DNA from: Linderina pennispora
Taxonomy: Eukaryota; Kickxellomycota; Kickxellomycetes; Kickxellales; Kickxellaceae
DNA: 28,521 bases
Assembly (NCBI RefSeq): GCF_002104995.1
Contig: NW_024468378.1
Span: 1-28,521 of the forward strand
Direction of reading: 5' to 3'
The notes under the pieces are model-generated. The model was not told the origin of the DNA, did not search any database, and saw nothing but the letters and a program-made list of their open reading frames with translations. A program made the position numbers and the translations under genes. This document shows, piece after piece, positions 9,756 through 21,600 of this stretch. Positions within the stretch are counted from its first letter, which is position 1. Each line of letters starts with the position of its first letter.

Positions 9756-12700
9756 TCAAAATGGCGGGAGAATCGTCTTGATGAACACAGAAATGTTTTC
9801 TTCCTGCATGGTGCCGCCGAGCTTCTTCATGTCCTCAATCAGGGGGCGCAGCATGCCCGGGCGTTTCGCATTTGCCTTATCCAACAGCGCCTGTCCCAGA
9901 TCCAGCATACGAAACAGCTTCGTCGCATCGGCCTTGAGCTCCCTGAGCTCAATCTCTGCCGCCGATAGCTTCGAAAGGTGCGAGTCACTTCCAGAGCCAG
10001 TGTTCTCTGAGTGTGTCGGCGACAGAGACCCAGCGTTGCTGACTCCATTAGATGTGAGCTCGGGCGACGGCGTATACAACGCTTTGCCGTTGATACCAGA
10101 TGCTGTAGTTGTAGGCTTGGCTGTCAACGCCATTGCTGGCGAGGAGGGTATGACTGCCAGTGAGCTGGGCGGAGGCAAACTGAAGATTGGCCGGGTCAAT
10201 GGCACCGAAGACAGAGAAGCGGTTCTTTTGTCAGCATCTACATCTGGCCCCTTGTCAGCTGACGCCGAAGCAGGCACGCTCTTGTTGAAAAGCTTGTTCA
10301 GGCTCAGCGCGGCAGGACGCTGGTACTGAGACGAACCAGGTGCTGGATCAGACGATATTTCGCCGCTAGCTGGCACTACCGATGGCTTGTTAGTCAGCAG
10401 AGGCGCATCACTACGCGGAATCAGCGCCGTCAGGCTGCTGATTGTTGACATCGCTGTCTGTGCTTGCTTGGCAGGCTGTGCGGATAGCTCGTTGACAAGC
10501 TCATGGATCTTGGTCAGCATCTCAGTGTGCTTATCAAGCACCTCCCGCGACTCCTTCATCCATGCGAGCTGCTCTTTGGACGCCTTGCTTGAACCCGATG
10601 CTATGCTCACAAGTTCCGGTATCTGCTCAGCAATGGTTGCAATCGCTGCAGCGCTTTTCGAGGTTTCAATGGGGAACGATGTCGATGTAGCACTAAGCGC
10701 AACGGGCTGGTCGTGGATCGATGGTCTGCGATCAATGCTGCGCACAAACGGCTTAATACGGATCGTCTGACGCTTGGTCATTACTGGAGGCGCCATTGAC
10801 TGCTGCAGCTGCGGACTGGCAGTCGGATCGCGCTCTAGTGACCCCTGGCGCACAGAGCTGTGGACTAAGCCATTCATCGACTGATCTGCTGCTGACTCAG
10901 GTGCTGGCGAGGACATGGGCCGCATAACTGCAGAATATAGCGCTTGGCGTGCTGCTCCATGGGCGTGTGATTCGGCAGACCCCCTGTCCGCAAGGTCGGG
11001 CGAATGGTCATGCAGACGCGACTGATCGTTGCCTGGGAGCGTCAGCATGATCTTCTTGGCACTGCCCCCATTGGGATCTGCTGCAAACTGCTGAGCCTGA
11101 CGCGAGTTCGACTGCGCATTAGCGGAACGCCGCTGCTGGCTATTCTTGGAACGCGACCGCGACTCCATGTCCTCGCTGATCGTGTCGTCGCTGTTGTCAC
11201 CACTCGCAGCAGTGCGATTATTCCCAATGCGGTTGCCTTGTCCATTTTGGGCTTTGGTAGTCGCCAGCTGATCCAGCGATGACGCATCGCTTCCGTCGTC
11301 AATTATCGACTGTGGTAGACGGCCAACTCGGCGCATAGGCCTGAGGCTTGCCAGCGCCTGCTTCATATTGGCATTGCCGCTCACATCCGCATAGTTAAAT
11401 GACAGCTGGGGCTTGGAAGAGGGATTATCCGCACCTCTTGGACTGCGCGGATACTGTGACATGGATGACGATAATGTAGTCTGCTTCTTTGGCATTGGTG
11501 TTGAAGCCGACTTGGCTGTCGACGGCAGCCGCTGAGAGCCGACATTCATGGCGGCGCTAGGTGAAGAATAAGCCATCGCTGCGGCTGACGGCCGGCGATC
11601 CAGGCGCTTGCTCGCGGGCTGATTGGTGTCCTCAACACCAGCGGATAGCGGACGTTTCGCCGGTAGCATCTTGGCGGGCGGGATATGTTCGGGGCAGAGC
11701 GGATCCTTGTACTTGTAGTTGTACACAATTGGCCGGGGGATGAAGTTGTTGCGAATTGCGCACATAGGGTGGAACGAATTCTCGCACGGGCTGCCATCAG
11801 CACTGACATGCTTGCAGTGCACTTGGAAGCCGAAGCGGGCGTTGCAGATGCAGCACTTTTTGAAGTCGCCCTTGAGCTTGGGCAGCGTTGTAGTGAACGG
11901 GATCTCGTCTGTGTTTATCTCCGGCGACCACGCTGCGCAGTGGATGTGGATGAACTTGAACTCGCTCGGGCGCTCCTCCCGCTCTTTGTCCTTGTCCTTC
12001 AGAACCAGTGTCCGTGCAGTCTTATCGTCCTTGTAGTGGCAGCAGAACAGGTTCTACAGAGCAAAAGGTTTGGTCAGATTGGGTAGATATGGTTGAGACA
12101 ATGAACGGGTGAGTGAGCAAAGAGATTGTCGCATTCTGAAGCCCCACGAGAGTGACGCGGGTGCTACAGGCGAGAAAATGACAACAAGGATGGGGACGGT
12201 AAATGGTGGCGTTCCCTGGCAGCTCGTGGGGAATTTACATTTACAGCAGTGCGCGCCATCATCAGAATTACGAGCGAAAATCAGTGTTTGCATGCACCTT
12301 ACCTTTCCATAGAGCGTCCTGTTGTTGCTGCTGCACCAGTCACAGTACCAGGGGTCGTCGCCCGGCGGCACTTCCTGGATGCCGTAGCACATCTGGTGGT
12401 ATGCCAGGTTGCACCTTCCTTCGCAGTACACGATGGGGTTGTTGTCCGGCGAATGCCCCATGTGGCAGATTGCGCAAGTAACTTCCTACAGAAATAATAC
12501 GCCATTGTGCTTTGAGCTATGCGCTGTTGTGCCACACGAAATTGCAGGAGGTATTCTCCATGGCACACCTCGCCAGGACCCGGCAGCACACTTGCTGCAT
12601 CGGTATACTTACATCTTCCTCGTCGCTCGATGAATCGTCATCCTCGTCTGAGGAATCCACGACAAACTCCTTGGACTTTTTGATCCTGGGGTGCGACCGC

Positions 12701-12876
12701 TTTTGCAGGGATCTTCCGCGAATGCCTGGGACCTTGGGTGGCCGTCCCCGGCGTGTTGACGCAGGCTGTGTATGGCTATCCGTGTCTCTCAGTGCCACGG
12801 AAGAAGGAGACTCTGAGTCTCTGTGTGGGTTCGACTGTGGCATCCCTTGCGATGCCTGCTGGCCCTTGATACTCAT
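9756..12876 (-). CDS. PHD plus extended-PHD (PZP) zinc-finger chromatin protein
   Basis: Predicted 914-aa nuclear histone reader. Exon 1 is 12876-12613 (88 codons), exon 2 is 12485-12303 (61 codons) and exon 3 is 12053-9756. Introns start GTAAGT and GTAAGG and end TAG; both keep phase 0. Exon 1 has an AT-hook-like RRGRPPK (42-48), a basic patch and an acidic serine tract. Exon 2 is almost exactly one PHD finger: CAIC, then YCEGRCNLAYHQMC, then WYCDWC. Exon 3 opens with the zinc knuckle and ePHD: FCCHY, FIHIHCAAWSPEI, CCICNARFGFQVHC, NSFHPMCAI, DPLCPEH. After ~residue 245 it is low complexity, Ser/Gln-rich, with a short conserved-looking helical end near LRELKADATKLFRMLDLG. The finger pair resembles BRPF/JADE/AF10 readers, but no EPL1-like or bromodomain is present, so I do not assign Nto1. 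No frameshifts. Confidence 0.88.
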
Positions 12877-14232
12877 GGCAGAGCCCTTTTCTTTTGGCTG
12901 CCTATGCTGTGCGTGGGGTACGCGTAGTCGAAAAGACGAAGAGACGAGGTTTAGTTGAAGAGGTGGGCGTGAATTGAGGCACGACGATGCTTGGATTAGA
13001 CGAAGAGTAGGGGCTTGGTGCTAGTAGGAAATAAGGCTTTGTCCAATTGAGTGACGAATTCGAGCGAAAATGAGTAAAAAAAGAAAAGGCAGTAGAGGAA
13101 AATAAGTGGATGAAAGGAGCGAAACACAGTTGCTGCCACCAGCGCTGCAACCAGCGTAATATAGCTTTTATAGAAGGAAAGTGAATAAAACTGGACGCGT
13201 GGAAGAGAGCTGCAAAGACAGCCAGATGTTTTTGGAAAGCAGCAAACTGAAAAATTTGGGAGCAGACGAAGCCAAAAAGCAACAACACGGCTGACATTGT
13301 TTGAGCCATTTTCTTTTCCAACGCGGTTCGCAACCAACGTTGAGAAGCGTCGAGGGTCGTCAAGACAATTTATTTGCACTACTTCATTACATATTCGCAG
13401 GCCACTATGGCGCCCTCAGGAATTTTCTTTCGCGCTGCAGGTGCCAGGACTGTACGCGAACCCCACTCTCAACAGATGTATAAATGTCTGTTGGACGCCG
13501 GGTGAGCGATCGTCTCTGCCCCATGCAATCCAAGTCTCTCTTGCGAAATAGTGGCACGCCTATATGCGTGGCTGCTCAATGGACGCAACAGCATGCTTAC
13601 TAGACTATGTTCGACTCATCTGTCCTACCAATTGACCTCAACTCCCACTGACCTGCAATGTGTAATAAGAAAAAAAAAAGTCACGCTGTATTTTGTGCCA
13701 TTCGGAGTTGCCGATGCTGCAACTCATTTGGGACCGCCAATACAGTTCTGTTGGAATCACAGCAATATTTGTTACATGATATGGTGGGTCAAGGGCGTGT
13801 GGGAGAGATTAAACACATCGCACATTTCCGGGATGGTTGGGAGAGGCAAGTGATTAAAGTGCATGATATAGATTGGCGTGCGCTGGAACTGTAACGGCCA
13901 TGGGCTGGGTTAATATGACTTATATCGGCCGCCAGTAGTCTACAGAGATACAGTTTGTAGGTATGTATCAATATGGAACACAAAATTGCTGCTATTTGCG
14001 TCGTGCTGCCGAAGACGTGGTTTGCAAACACATCAACATTTGAGCAAATATGTGCAGGAATGTGGTTGATTACAAAAATCAAACAATATACAGGGGTGCA
14101 CTTGTATCGCTGCCAGCAGGCACTATGGTATTGATACGCTCCAATAAGCTATGCTATGAGCCAGCACGTCGTGCCCCTAGCAGTGCTATTCGCGAGACAA
14201 ACTGGCTTTGTTGCGCAGTCACTCTGAAGGAG

Positions 14233-14248
14233 TTGGCCATATGGCCAA
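14233..14248. repeat. Perfect 16-bp palindrome
   Basis: TTGGCCATATGGCCAA is its own reverse complement. Within 40 bp to the right is a second imperfect dyad, CAGATC at 14268-14273 and GATCTG at 14282-14287. Such sites suit dimeric regulators, but no factor can be named. Confidence 0.6.
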
Positions 14249-15464
14249 TCGCAGCTGCTGATCATCGCAGATCAGATCACCGATCTGTCCGGTTTGTTCT
14301 TGTGTCTTTCGGCGTCCGCGTGAAAAACATATCAACAACAGCAGGGCGATTTTCTTAGAAGCGATGCTGTTGTGTTGGGCAAACACCGACGGGCCTTTTT
14401 ACTTCAAAATACCTGCTTGCACCACCATTTTCCCTCTCTTTTCATACACTTGTCTGGGCTCCTATCTTTGGTGCTGCAACACCTCTCCATTTCCATATCC
14501 CTACTCTGCACTAGAGCTCATAGTTCCGCCCTCTGTGCACGCCTTGAGCTCCTATCCATACTTTTACTAGCCTCTATACCCTCTATTCCAACTTCATTCC
14601 ACCCCACACACGCACAGCCAGCCAAAACACCACCGACGCTCGGGCGCCTTAACCGTGGACAACCAGGCGCAAAACACTGATCCCCTGCCCGACAGACCCC
14701 ACACGCCCAGGTAGGTTTTTACAAAAAAGCTTATATGCACGCTATAGCGCTAGGGCTCTCGACGCTGGCGCTGCTAAAGTCCTATCCCCTCTGGTAATAA
14801 TATTTTGCTGCGTATCGGCTAGGTTTGTTCTCTAAATGCGCGCGACCAGCCCACATAATTACCGTTAAGGTAACTCGCAGCGCGTGCTAAGCCCTTGTTC
14901 TAGAATGACAACACTGGTCGCTGCTGCTGCCGCCGCCGGTGGTGCCAGCGCTTGGTCTAATTTGGACAGATTACGTGCGCCGCATTTTCATACAACAAAC
15001 CTCGGTCTGAACAAGCCCGGGGTTGTTCCTCTCGCCCCGACTGCGTGGCAAATGGAACGCGGGCTGTACCGGCCCCCTGCCAACAAAATGCTTCTCGAGC
15101 TGCGAAAATGCAGGATGAGGCGGAGTGTCGGGGGAGAGGGAGCTGCGGGGCTTTACCGAGCGGGGATGTGGTGGGTTGTTGGCTGCAGAAACAGAGTTGG
15201 CGCTGCTCTCTTCCGTATTGAACTGCAACCTATTCGCGCTATCTCAAATTTCCCTTCTCTATTCAGTCTCTCCTTTGCCGGCTTCACATCTGCACCCAAC
15301 GAGCGCCTTCTTCTATTGCGAACACGGTGCACCAAAGCTCCTCTTGAAACCTGGGACACACTACGCTGCTTGGCCCAGACATCTTCTGGCTGGTTTTCTG
15401 CCCCAGAGTAGTAGGCTGCTGAGCTGATTCGCGTTTGGAGTAGACAGGGAGGGACGACTTGTTG

Positions 15465-15490
15465 CTAACGGTCTGGCTTGTTCTGTCCAG
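15465..15490 (+). other. Possible 3' splice site of a 5'-UTR intron of the Num1-like gene
   Basis: CTAAC at 15465-15469 is followed by a pyrimidine-rich tract and CAG ending at 15490, matching the branch-to-acceptor distance of the coding introns in this window. A donor candidate, GTAGGT, is at 14711. No stop or start constraint tests it, since it is upstream of the ATG. Confidence 0.3.
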
Positions 15491-15671
15491 GCATCCAGCA
15501 AAGTAATCCTGCCTCTCCGCCATATCCCCCTCGCCTGCTACTGTCCATTTTACCAATTCTTTTTCACATTTGCGTTGCGACTGCCTGTGTGGGCAAACGG
15601 CGAAAACCCGCCGTTAGTTCACTGCTCTGCTTTAAGCCGTTTCATTCCTCCCTACCTGCACTTATTTCACA

Positions 15672-18600
15672 ATGTCACCGCCAAAGACACGAGCACCAAC
15701 ACCGCTGAGGGCCAGCACACCGTCCAGCCTGGGCATCAAAACCACTAACCTGCCTTCTTCGCCATCCCAACGTTCTGTTTCCGGCAGTAGTAACCACTCG
15801 CCGCTCAAGGGCGCTGCACCGTGCTTTCACACAACCAGACCGCAGTTTATCTCCAGTCATATCGAACGTTGCGAGGCGTGTCGCCTAAAATACGCTCGTC
15901 AAGCGGAGCAAGCGACAATCCCGTATTCACCACTCGGCATGCGTCGTTCATCACTCGCGCCCACCGGTCAGCAGCGCTCGCGGTCCCGGCAGTCGCTCGG
16001 AGTCGGGGCGACATCGCGACCAGCAAGCGCAGCAGCCATCGCACCGCCTGGGAGCAGTGTGGCCGCCACGACTGGCCTCGGAATCAACAACAATGGCGGC
16101 TCGCTGCGCCCCTCGTCGCGGGCGTCAATCGCCTCTCGTGCATCCGAAACCCGCCGTGCCTCGCAGCCGCTGCACCGTCGCAGCTCGTCCACCGGCTCGC
16201 CGACAGTGGGAGGAAAATCGCCCGGAGTGCGTCGGACGTCCAACAACACGATGCACGCGGCACAAGCTGTGCTAGCACTGGCCAACGAGAACGGCGAAAT
16301 CGCACCGCCCCCCATATGCCTAATCTTTCGGCTGTGCCTATGGCGGTTCCGCCCTCCCCCACCGACGCAGCGTCAATGCGGTCGAGGGCAAGGGCCTCGC
16401 GAAACTCGTCGATGACGAGAGGCAAGCCGTCTAGCGCCAACAACGGTCGTGAGAGCCGCAGGTCATCGCTGAACCCGCGTGACCTGAAGTCTGGCTCGAG
16501 GCGCGCTGGTAATGAGTCGCCCTCCGGCTTTATTAGAGGGACGCCCAGGACACTTGGCTCAATGTCCCAGTTCCCCGACAGCAGCGACGAGAAGCCACAG
16601 GTGGACATTGACAACGCGGTGCTCATGGAGACTATTGTCGACCAGAAGCGCGCTATAGATAAAGAGCTCAAAGAATCCAGGGATCATGCTGCTCGGCTGA
16701 TGAAGGAGGTTGACCGTCTGCGTCTTGAGGTCGCCACAGCTAAGGCAGAAGGAGCCGCAAACCAGTCGCTGGGATCGGGATCGGAGGGCTCTGACAATCC
16801 CTTTTTGTTCGCCGAGTCAAAGGCAGCTAAGCAACGGGCCAGCGAGGAGCGCGCTATGGAGCTGGATAGGGCGGCGATCGATGCGTTTGAGGAATACCGC
16901 AGGGCGTACGAAGAATGCGAGCCGTCGCTCAGGTCAAACCGCGCGCAGTTTGCTGGCGAGCGGCCGCTGAGCCCGCCTCCGGCACGCTACTGGGGCGGCA
17001 GTGCTGTTGCTACGGGTGCAGCAAAGACGCCGATCCGTGGTTTGGACATTGGTGAGAACGACTCTCAGCGTGCGACGCTGACTGCAGAGGTGCGTCGTGC
17101 AGGCGAGGACCTGATGAGCACGCCTGTACGGCACACGACGCCCCGCCGCGCTCGTGCTAACAGCATTCGTCGCACGGGCGGCAAGTCCCGGGCAAACCGC
17201 ACTCTGTTCTCCGGTGACAGTGACCGCAGCGACGACGATGACGACGACGACCCGGTCAACATGGACGATGCGCGGGATGAAATGCGCAAATGCCTCACTG
17301 CCGCGTCCTCCTTTGGGAAGTTCCTTGTTCGGTATGTCAACCGGCAGGTTCTGGATAACAGTGCGATCCATGATGAGTACAGCATGCTTCTCGGTCGTTT
17401 CAACGAGCTGGAAAAGCGCGCTGCGCAGCTCGACAAGCAGAACAAGCGGCTTGAGGAGTCGCGGTCCGAGCAGGTTGCGCTGTCGTACGAGGCGTCTGCC
17501 GAGCGCGAGGTTCTCGCCGAAAAGGTTGATGTGGCCGAGCGCACAGCCAAACGGCTGACGAACGAGAACGACAAGCTCAGGCAGGAGCTCAGCCTGTCGA
17601 ATGAGCGGGGCCAGCAGCTCGATGAGCAGATCAGCAAGCTGAATGCTTCGCTGGACAAATCTCGGCAGCGCTACGAGCAGGAGCTGACGTCGCTGCGCCG
17701 CAACAACAACAACCTGCAGACCGATAAGACTGTGCTTGTCAAAAAGAACGAGGAGCTGCGCGTCGAGCTCAAGGGTAAGCTGCAGCGGGCCGGTCTGAAG
17801 GCCAACATTGACGAGTACATGGCTGAGCGCAAGCGTGCCAGCTCGATCGTAGCCGATGGCAAGACAGAGACTGGCGCCAGCGCTGATCCAGCCAGCGGGA
17901 CTCCGAATGACGGGGTCACTCCAGAGCAGTCTATCCGCCGTCTCCAGGAGTCGGTACTGTACTACCGCAAAAAATACGACCAAATGTCGCGCAAGCTGCA
18001 CAAGGAGAAGGTCAACCACAAGGAGGCGAGCCGCATGCTGCGTTTGCAGCAGGAGGAGACGTATCGCTTCCAGCAGATGTATGGCCCACTACCCGACGAC
18101 ATGGCGGTCGATGCAATGGAATCACTTGGCAGCTATCTACCGGGTATGACTGGCGAGCGCCGCGAATCAAATGTGTCGATGTCAAAGTCGTCCACACGTG
18201 GCAGCGGCTTTGGGGTTGCGATTGCATCGGATATCGACAGCGATGCCATGTCTGACCGGATCTCGAGCAAGAGCGTTGAGGACTTGACTGCTGCTCTGAG
18301 CACTGCTGCTGCTGCCGATGGCATCGGCGGCTTTGCCAATCTGGACCAGGAGCTCAAGTTCGCCGAAGGGGCAACTGGTGTTGAGGGCCTGTCTAGCGGC
18401 GGCGAGAGCGAGAACAACGAGGATGCCGATGCTCGCGATATCCAGCTATACCAGCAGCGCATGAACATGCGCAACCGCCGCTCGCAGATGGCCACACCGC
18501 GCAAACGCCGTAGCACCGATGCACGCCGCAAGGCAGCGACCAGTGCTTCCGCTATCAGGCATTCGGTGGCATCGGCCAGTCCGACCGAGTTCCCGTCAGA

Positions 18601-21600
18601 GTTCCCGTCAGATATGCCGGCCGGAGAGTCGCTGGGCGACATCCTGGGCGGTGCCAGCACCATGTGGGATGAGCCTATGCCAACGGAGAAGCGGTCGCCG
18701 AAGACCCCTAAGGGCGCTGTTGCGCCGCTGTCGCTGTCGCTGGCCAATGAGCTCGGCGGGTTTGGCGATATCTCGCGTTCCCTCGACTCGCCGAGTCGTC
18801 TGGCTTCAGCTGGGCTTGGCAGTCCGCCCCGCAAGATGACTAGAGCCGGGCGGTCTCGCACCTCAACATTGCCGTTCACTGATGACGACAAGGGCTTTGG
18901 CATGGGCTTCAACACATCGGTGTCGCTGGCAGAGCAGTTTGCTGCATCGGCCAAGGCCAAGACTGAGGACAAGCCCAGGATGGTTGATGCATCGACAAGC
19001 ACTGATTCGCTGCCAGAGTTCGCAGATGCCCAGATCAGCACACTGACGACTGCAGGCACTGGCACTAATACGTCGGTGCAGGCGGCGCTCTCACTGCCGT
19101 CGGCTGATGCATCAGTTGGCACAGCCAACGTCGGTCCAGATGCCATTCGCTCAGTTGGCGTAGAACCGGCGACAAGCATGTGGTCACTGGTGGACGGGGC
19201 GATCCAGACCGAGGCTGCTGCTACCAAGGAGCTCGGAACCCAGGCCGGGTCTGCAACTGCTCACCAGCAGAATGCGACCGACCCTGCATTTGGCGTCGAG
19301 CACCGTGCGGTTGGCGCCGCTGTGGCAGTTGCCAACGGGTCAACGCAGGTACAGCCAGACGTTGCGTCGACAGGCATGGTTACCGACATGTCCTCGTCAA
19401 TGCTCGGCGATCAGAGCGTTGAAGCAGTTGCTTCCATGAGCTTACGTGGTGTGCAGGCATCGGCTGAGACTAGTGCGGCAGCTGTTGCCACCGATCCACT
19501 TCTTGGTGTCAGCAACGCGTGTACGTCAGTTGATGTTGTGGTGCAGGAGAGCTCGTGCCAGGCAACTGCTGAGCTTGCCGAGTCAGGCATGGCCACTGAC
19601 CGCTCAATCGGTACCGTGTCCCAGGCTGTCGAGGCATTTGCAGATTCCTTGGATGCCGGTGTGTTCACCGATCGCATGTTTGGCACTTCTTCACAGTCGG
19701 TGGAGGCATTTGCCGAGTCTACTGACACAGGCATGGTGACAGATCGCCTGTTTGGCACTTCGTCCCAGTTGGTCGACGTTACCGCTCCTTCTGCTGACGT
19801 GGGCATGGGTACCGACAAACTGTTTGGTACTACCGCACAAGAAGTCGAGGCTATTGTGGAGGTTGCTAGCAGCGGCGTTGCTACCGACCGTCTGTTTGGC
19901 ACGTCTTCTCAAGCGGTTGAGGCAATTGCCGCGTCCCAGGAGCGTGGGGTGTCTGTGGGCGCCGGGTCGTCTTGCGATGCTGCCATCGAGACATCTACCC
20001 CGGCTCTGCTTGACCGTGGTGTAGAGACAGCTGTGCTGCAGTCCAACGACACATCTGTTGCAACTGATGCTCTGGGTACCAACGACACCCAGGTTGCTAC
20101 CGATGACGCGATGCTGCTTGCCTGGCTGGAGCCACTTATCCCGGCAGGCATCACAATGGCCACGGTGTTTGCTGCACTCAGCCGCCGTGGCGAGCCCGTG
20201 CATGAGCTACACGCCCGCAAGGTCGAGGAGGCGACCAGATCAGCGGCTGAGGCTGAGATGGCGCGCGCCGCTGAGGCTGCTGCTGCTACAGCGGCTGCCA
20301 CAGCCAAGATCTATGTTGATCGTGGAACCTCACCCGAGGTCAACACCAGCGAGCAGAGCGTACAGGCTGAACCCAAGACTGCCGGCAAGAGCCAGCAGGC
20401 AGGGCCGCTGTCTATCACCGAATCCGGTGTCGATGCGCCAATGGGACCTGCACTGGTCAACGTGGGTGTTGGCACTGAGTGCAAGGCAGTAGACCGGTGG
20501 ACCGATCCATCCGATCCCGTCGAGAAGCGTAGCCAATTGGTTGAGGCCGTTGTCGCCACAGCGGAGCACTCGACATCGAGCGAGACCAAGTGGGCCGACG
20601 CCTCGGTTGGCCCAGATATTGCGGTTGCTGAGGTGTCGGTGTCGGCTGGGGTAGCGCTTGTCGAGCATGCCACCGATATGGGTATCTCGGCGAAGGACGC
20701 CGGTGTTGGGCCAGTCGTTGAGCAGAAGGAGTCTGCTACCGATATGGAGATCTTGGCCAAGGACGCTAGTGTTGGCCCCGTTGTCGAGCACAAGGAGTCG
20801 GTTGTGGCGGCTGGGGTCTGTGAGACCCGCGACTTTGGCACTTTGGCCATTGCTGATGTTGCTGAGCGCAGTGAGGGTCCGCTGTGCGAGAGAGCTGAGC
20901 AATCTGTTGACTCGACCGTGCAGCTCAGCGACCAGCAAATTGAGGCAGTCACTGCCCAAGTCACCAGTCGTGGTGTTGGCGCTGACTCTGCCTTTGGATA
21001 TGTCGACAAGGCTGCCGGCCCAGCACAGACCACTGTGGAGCGTAGCGTGGAGCCTGAGGTCGATGGTATGCGCGCCGACGCATGTGTTGGCCAGGATGAA
21101 TTAGCCCACGCCCATGCATCCGTGGCCGCTGGGTCTGGAGCTACAGGCGATGCGGCAGTGGCTACGCATGACGGCGCGATGTCTGCTGAGCGCAGTATCG
21201 GCACCGATGGTGCAATGGGGCTCAGAGCTGATGCAGGAATCCAGGCTGAGCCGGCCCTTGTCGATGCGCATATCGGCTCAGCGGTGCCCAGCACTGCCAA
21301 CATGTCTGTGGGGACCACGTTCGCGTCTGATAGGGCGATCAGGACTGATAACGCAGCAGTAGGCACTACTGCTGAGGCTCAGATTGCCACATCGCCTGTG
21401 ACCGAGGTGTTTGTGCACGCCGAAGCCGCACCCGCGCGCCAGCCTCGCATGGTTGGGCACAAGTCGATTGAGACCGAGGCTAAGCCATCAGTGGCTGGCA
21501 GGAGCGTTGCTATCGCTGCAGTTGCTGCAACTGCTGATGCCTTTGCCCACACGGCTGCCAACAGCACGGTTTCTACCGGGATGGCTACCGACACTGACGA

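Larger units (their letters stand above)
12877..15671. other. Long gene-poor divergent interval (2.8 kb)
   Basis: It lies between the starts of the PZP gene and the Num1-like gene. Open frames of 60-175 codons occur but none has recognisable motifs, and the longest (14884-15411) overlaps AT-poor, low-information sequence. The left part is AT-rich, with A-runs at 13076-13088 and 13670-13679. 14400-14700 is strongly pyrimidine-rich, as fungal promoters and leaders are. I found no tRNA or rRNA. It probably holds both promoters and a long, possibly spliced, leader of the Num1-like gene. Confidence 0.55.

Noticed and set aside
12825-12850. GGTTCGACT, resembling a tRNA T-loop
   Set aside because: No matching acceptor or anticodon stems around it, and it lies in the coding exon 1 of the PZP gene.
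12902-13363. 153-codon minus-strand frame upstream of the PZP gene
   Set aside because: Phe/Ser-rich translation of T/C-rich leader DNA; likely 5' UTR or promoter.
14884-15411. 175-codon plus-strand frame upstream of the Num1-like gene
   Set aside because: No motif, poly-Ala start and later hydrophobic jumble; it lies in the probable leader and spans no conserved block.
15821-16313. The second frame of the Num1-like gene, open upstream of the frame junction
   Set aside because: The first frame from ATG 15672 has the Ser/Arg/Pro-rich composition that continues after the junction; the alternative begins without a credible start and is chance openness.
16934-18019. 361-codon open frame antisense to the Num1-like gene
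   Set aside because: It mirrors a coiled-coil region with strong GC-ending codons, which keeps the opposite strand open; no motif and composition of a shadow frame. The same applies to 18133-19227 and 20311-21366 on the minus strand.
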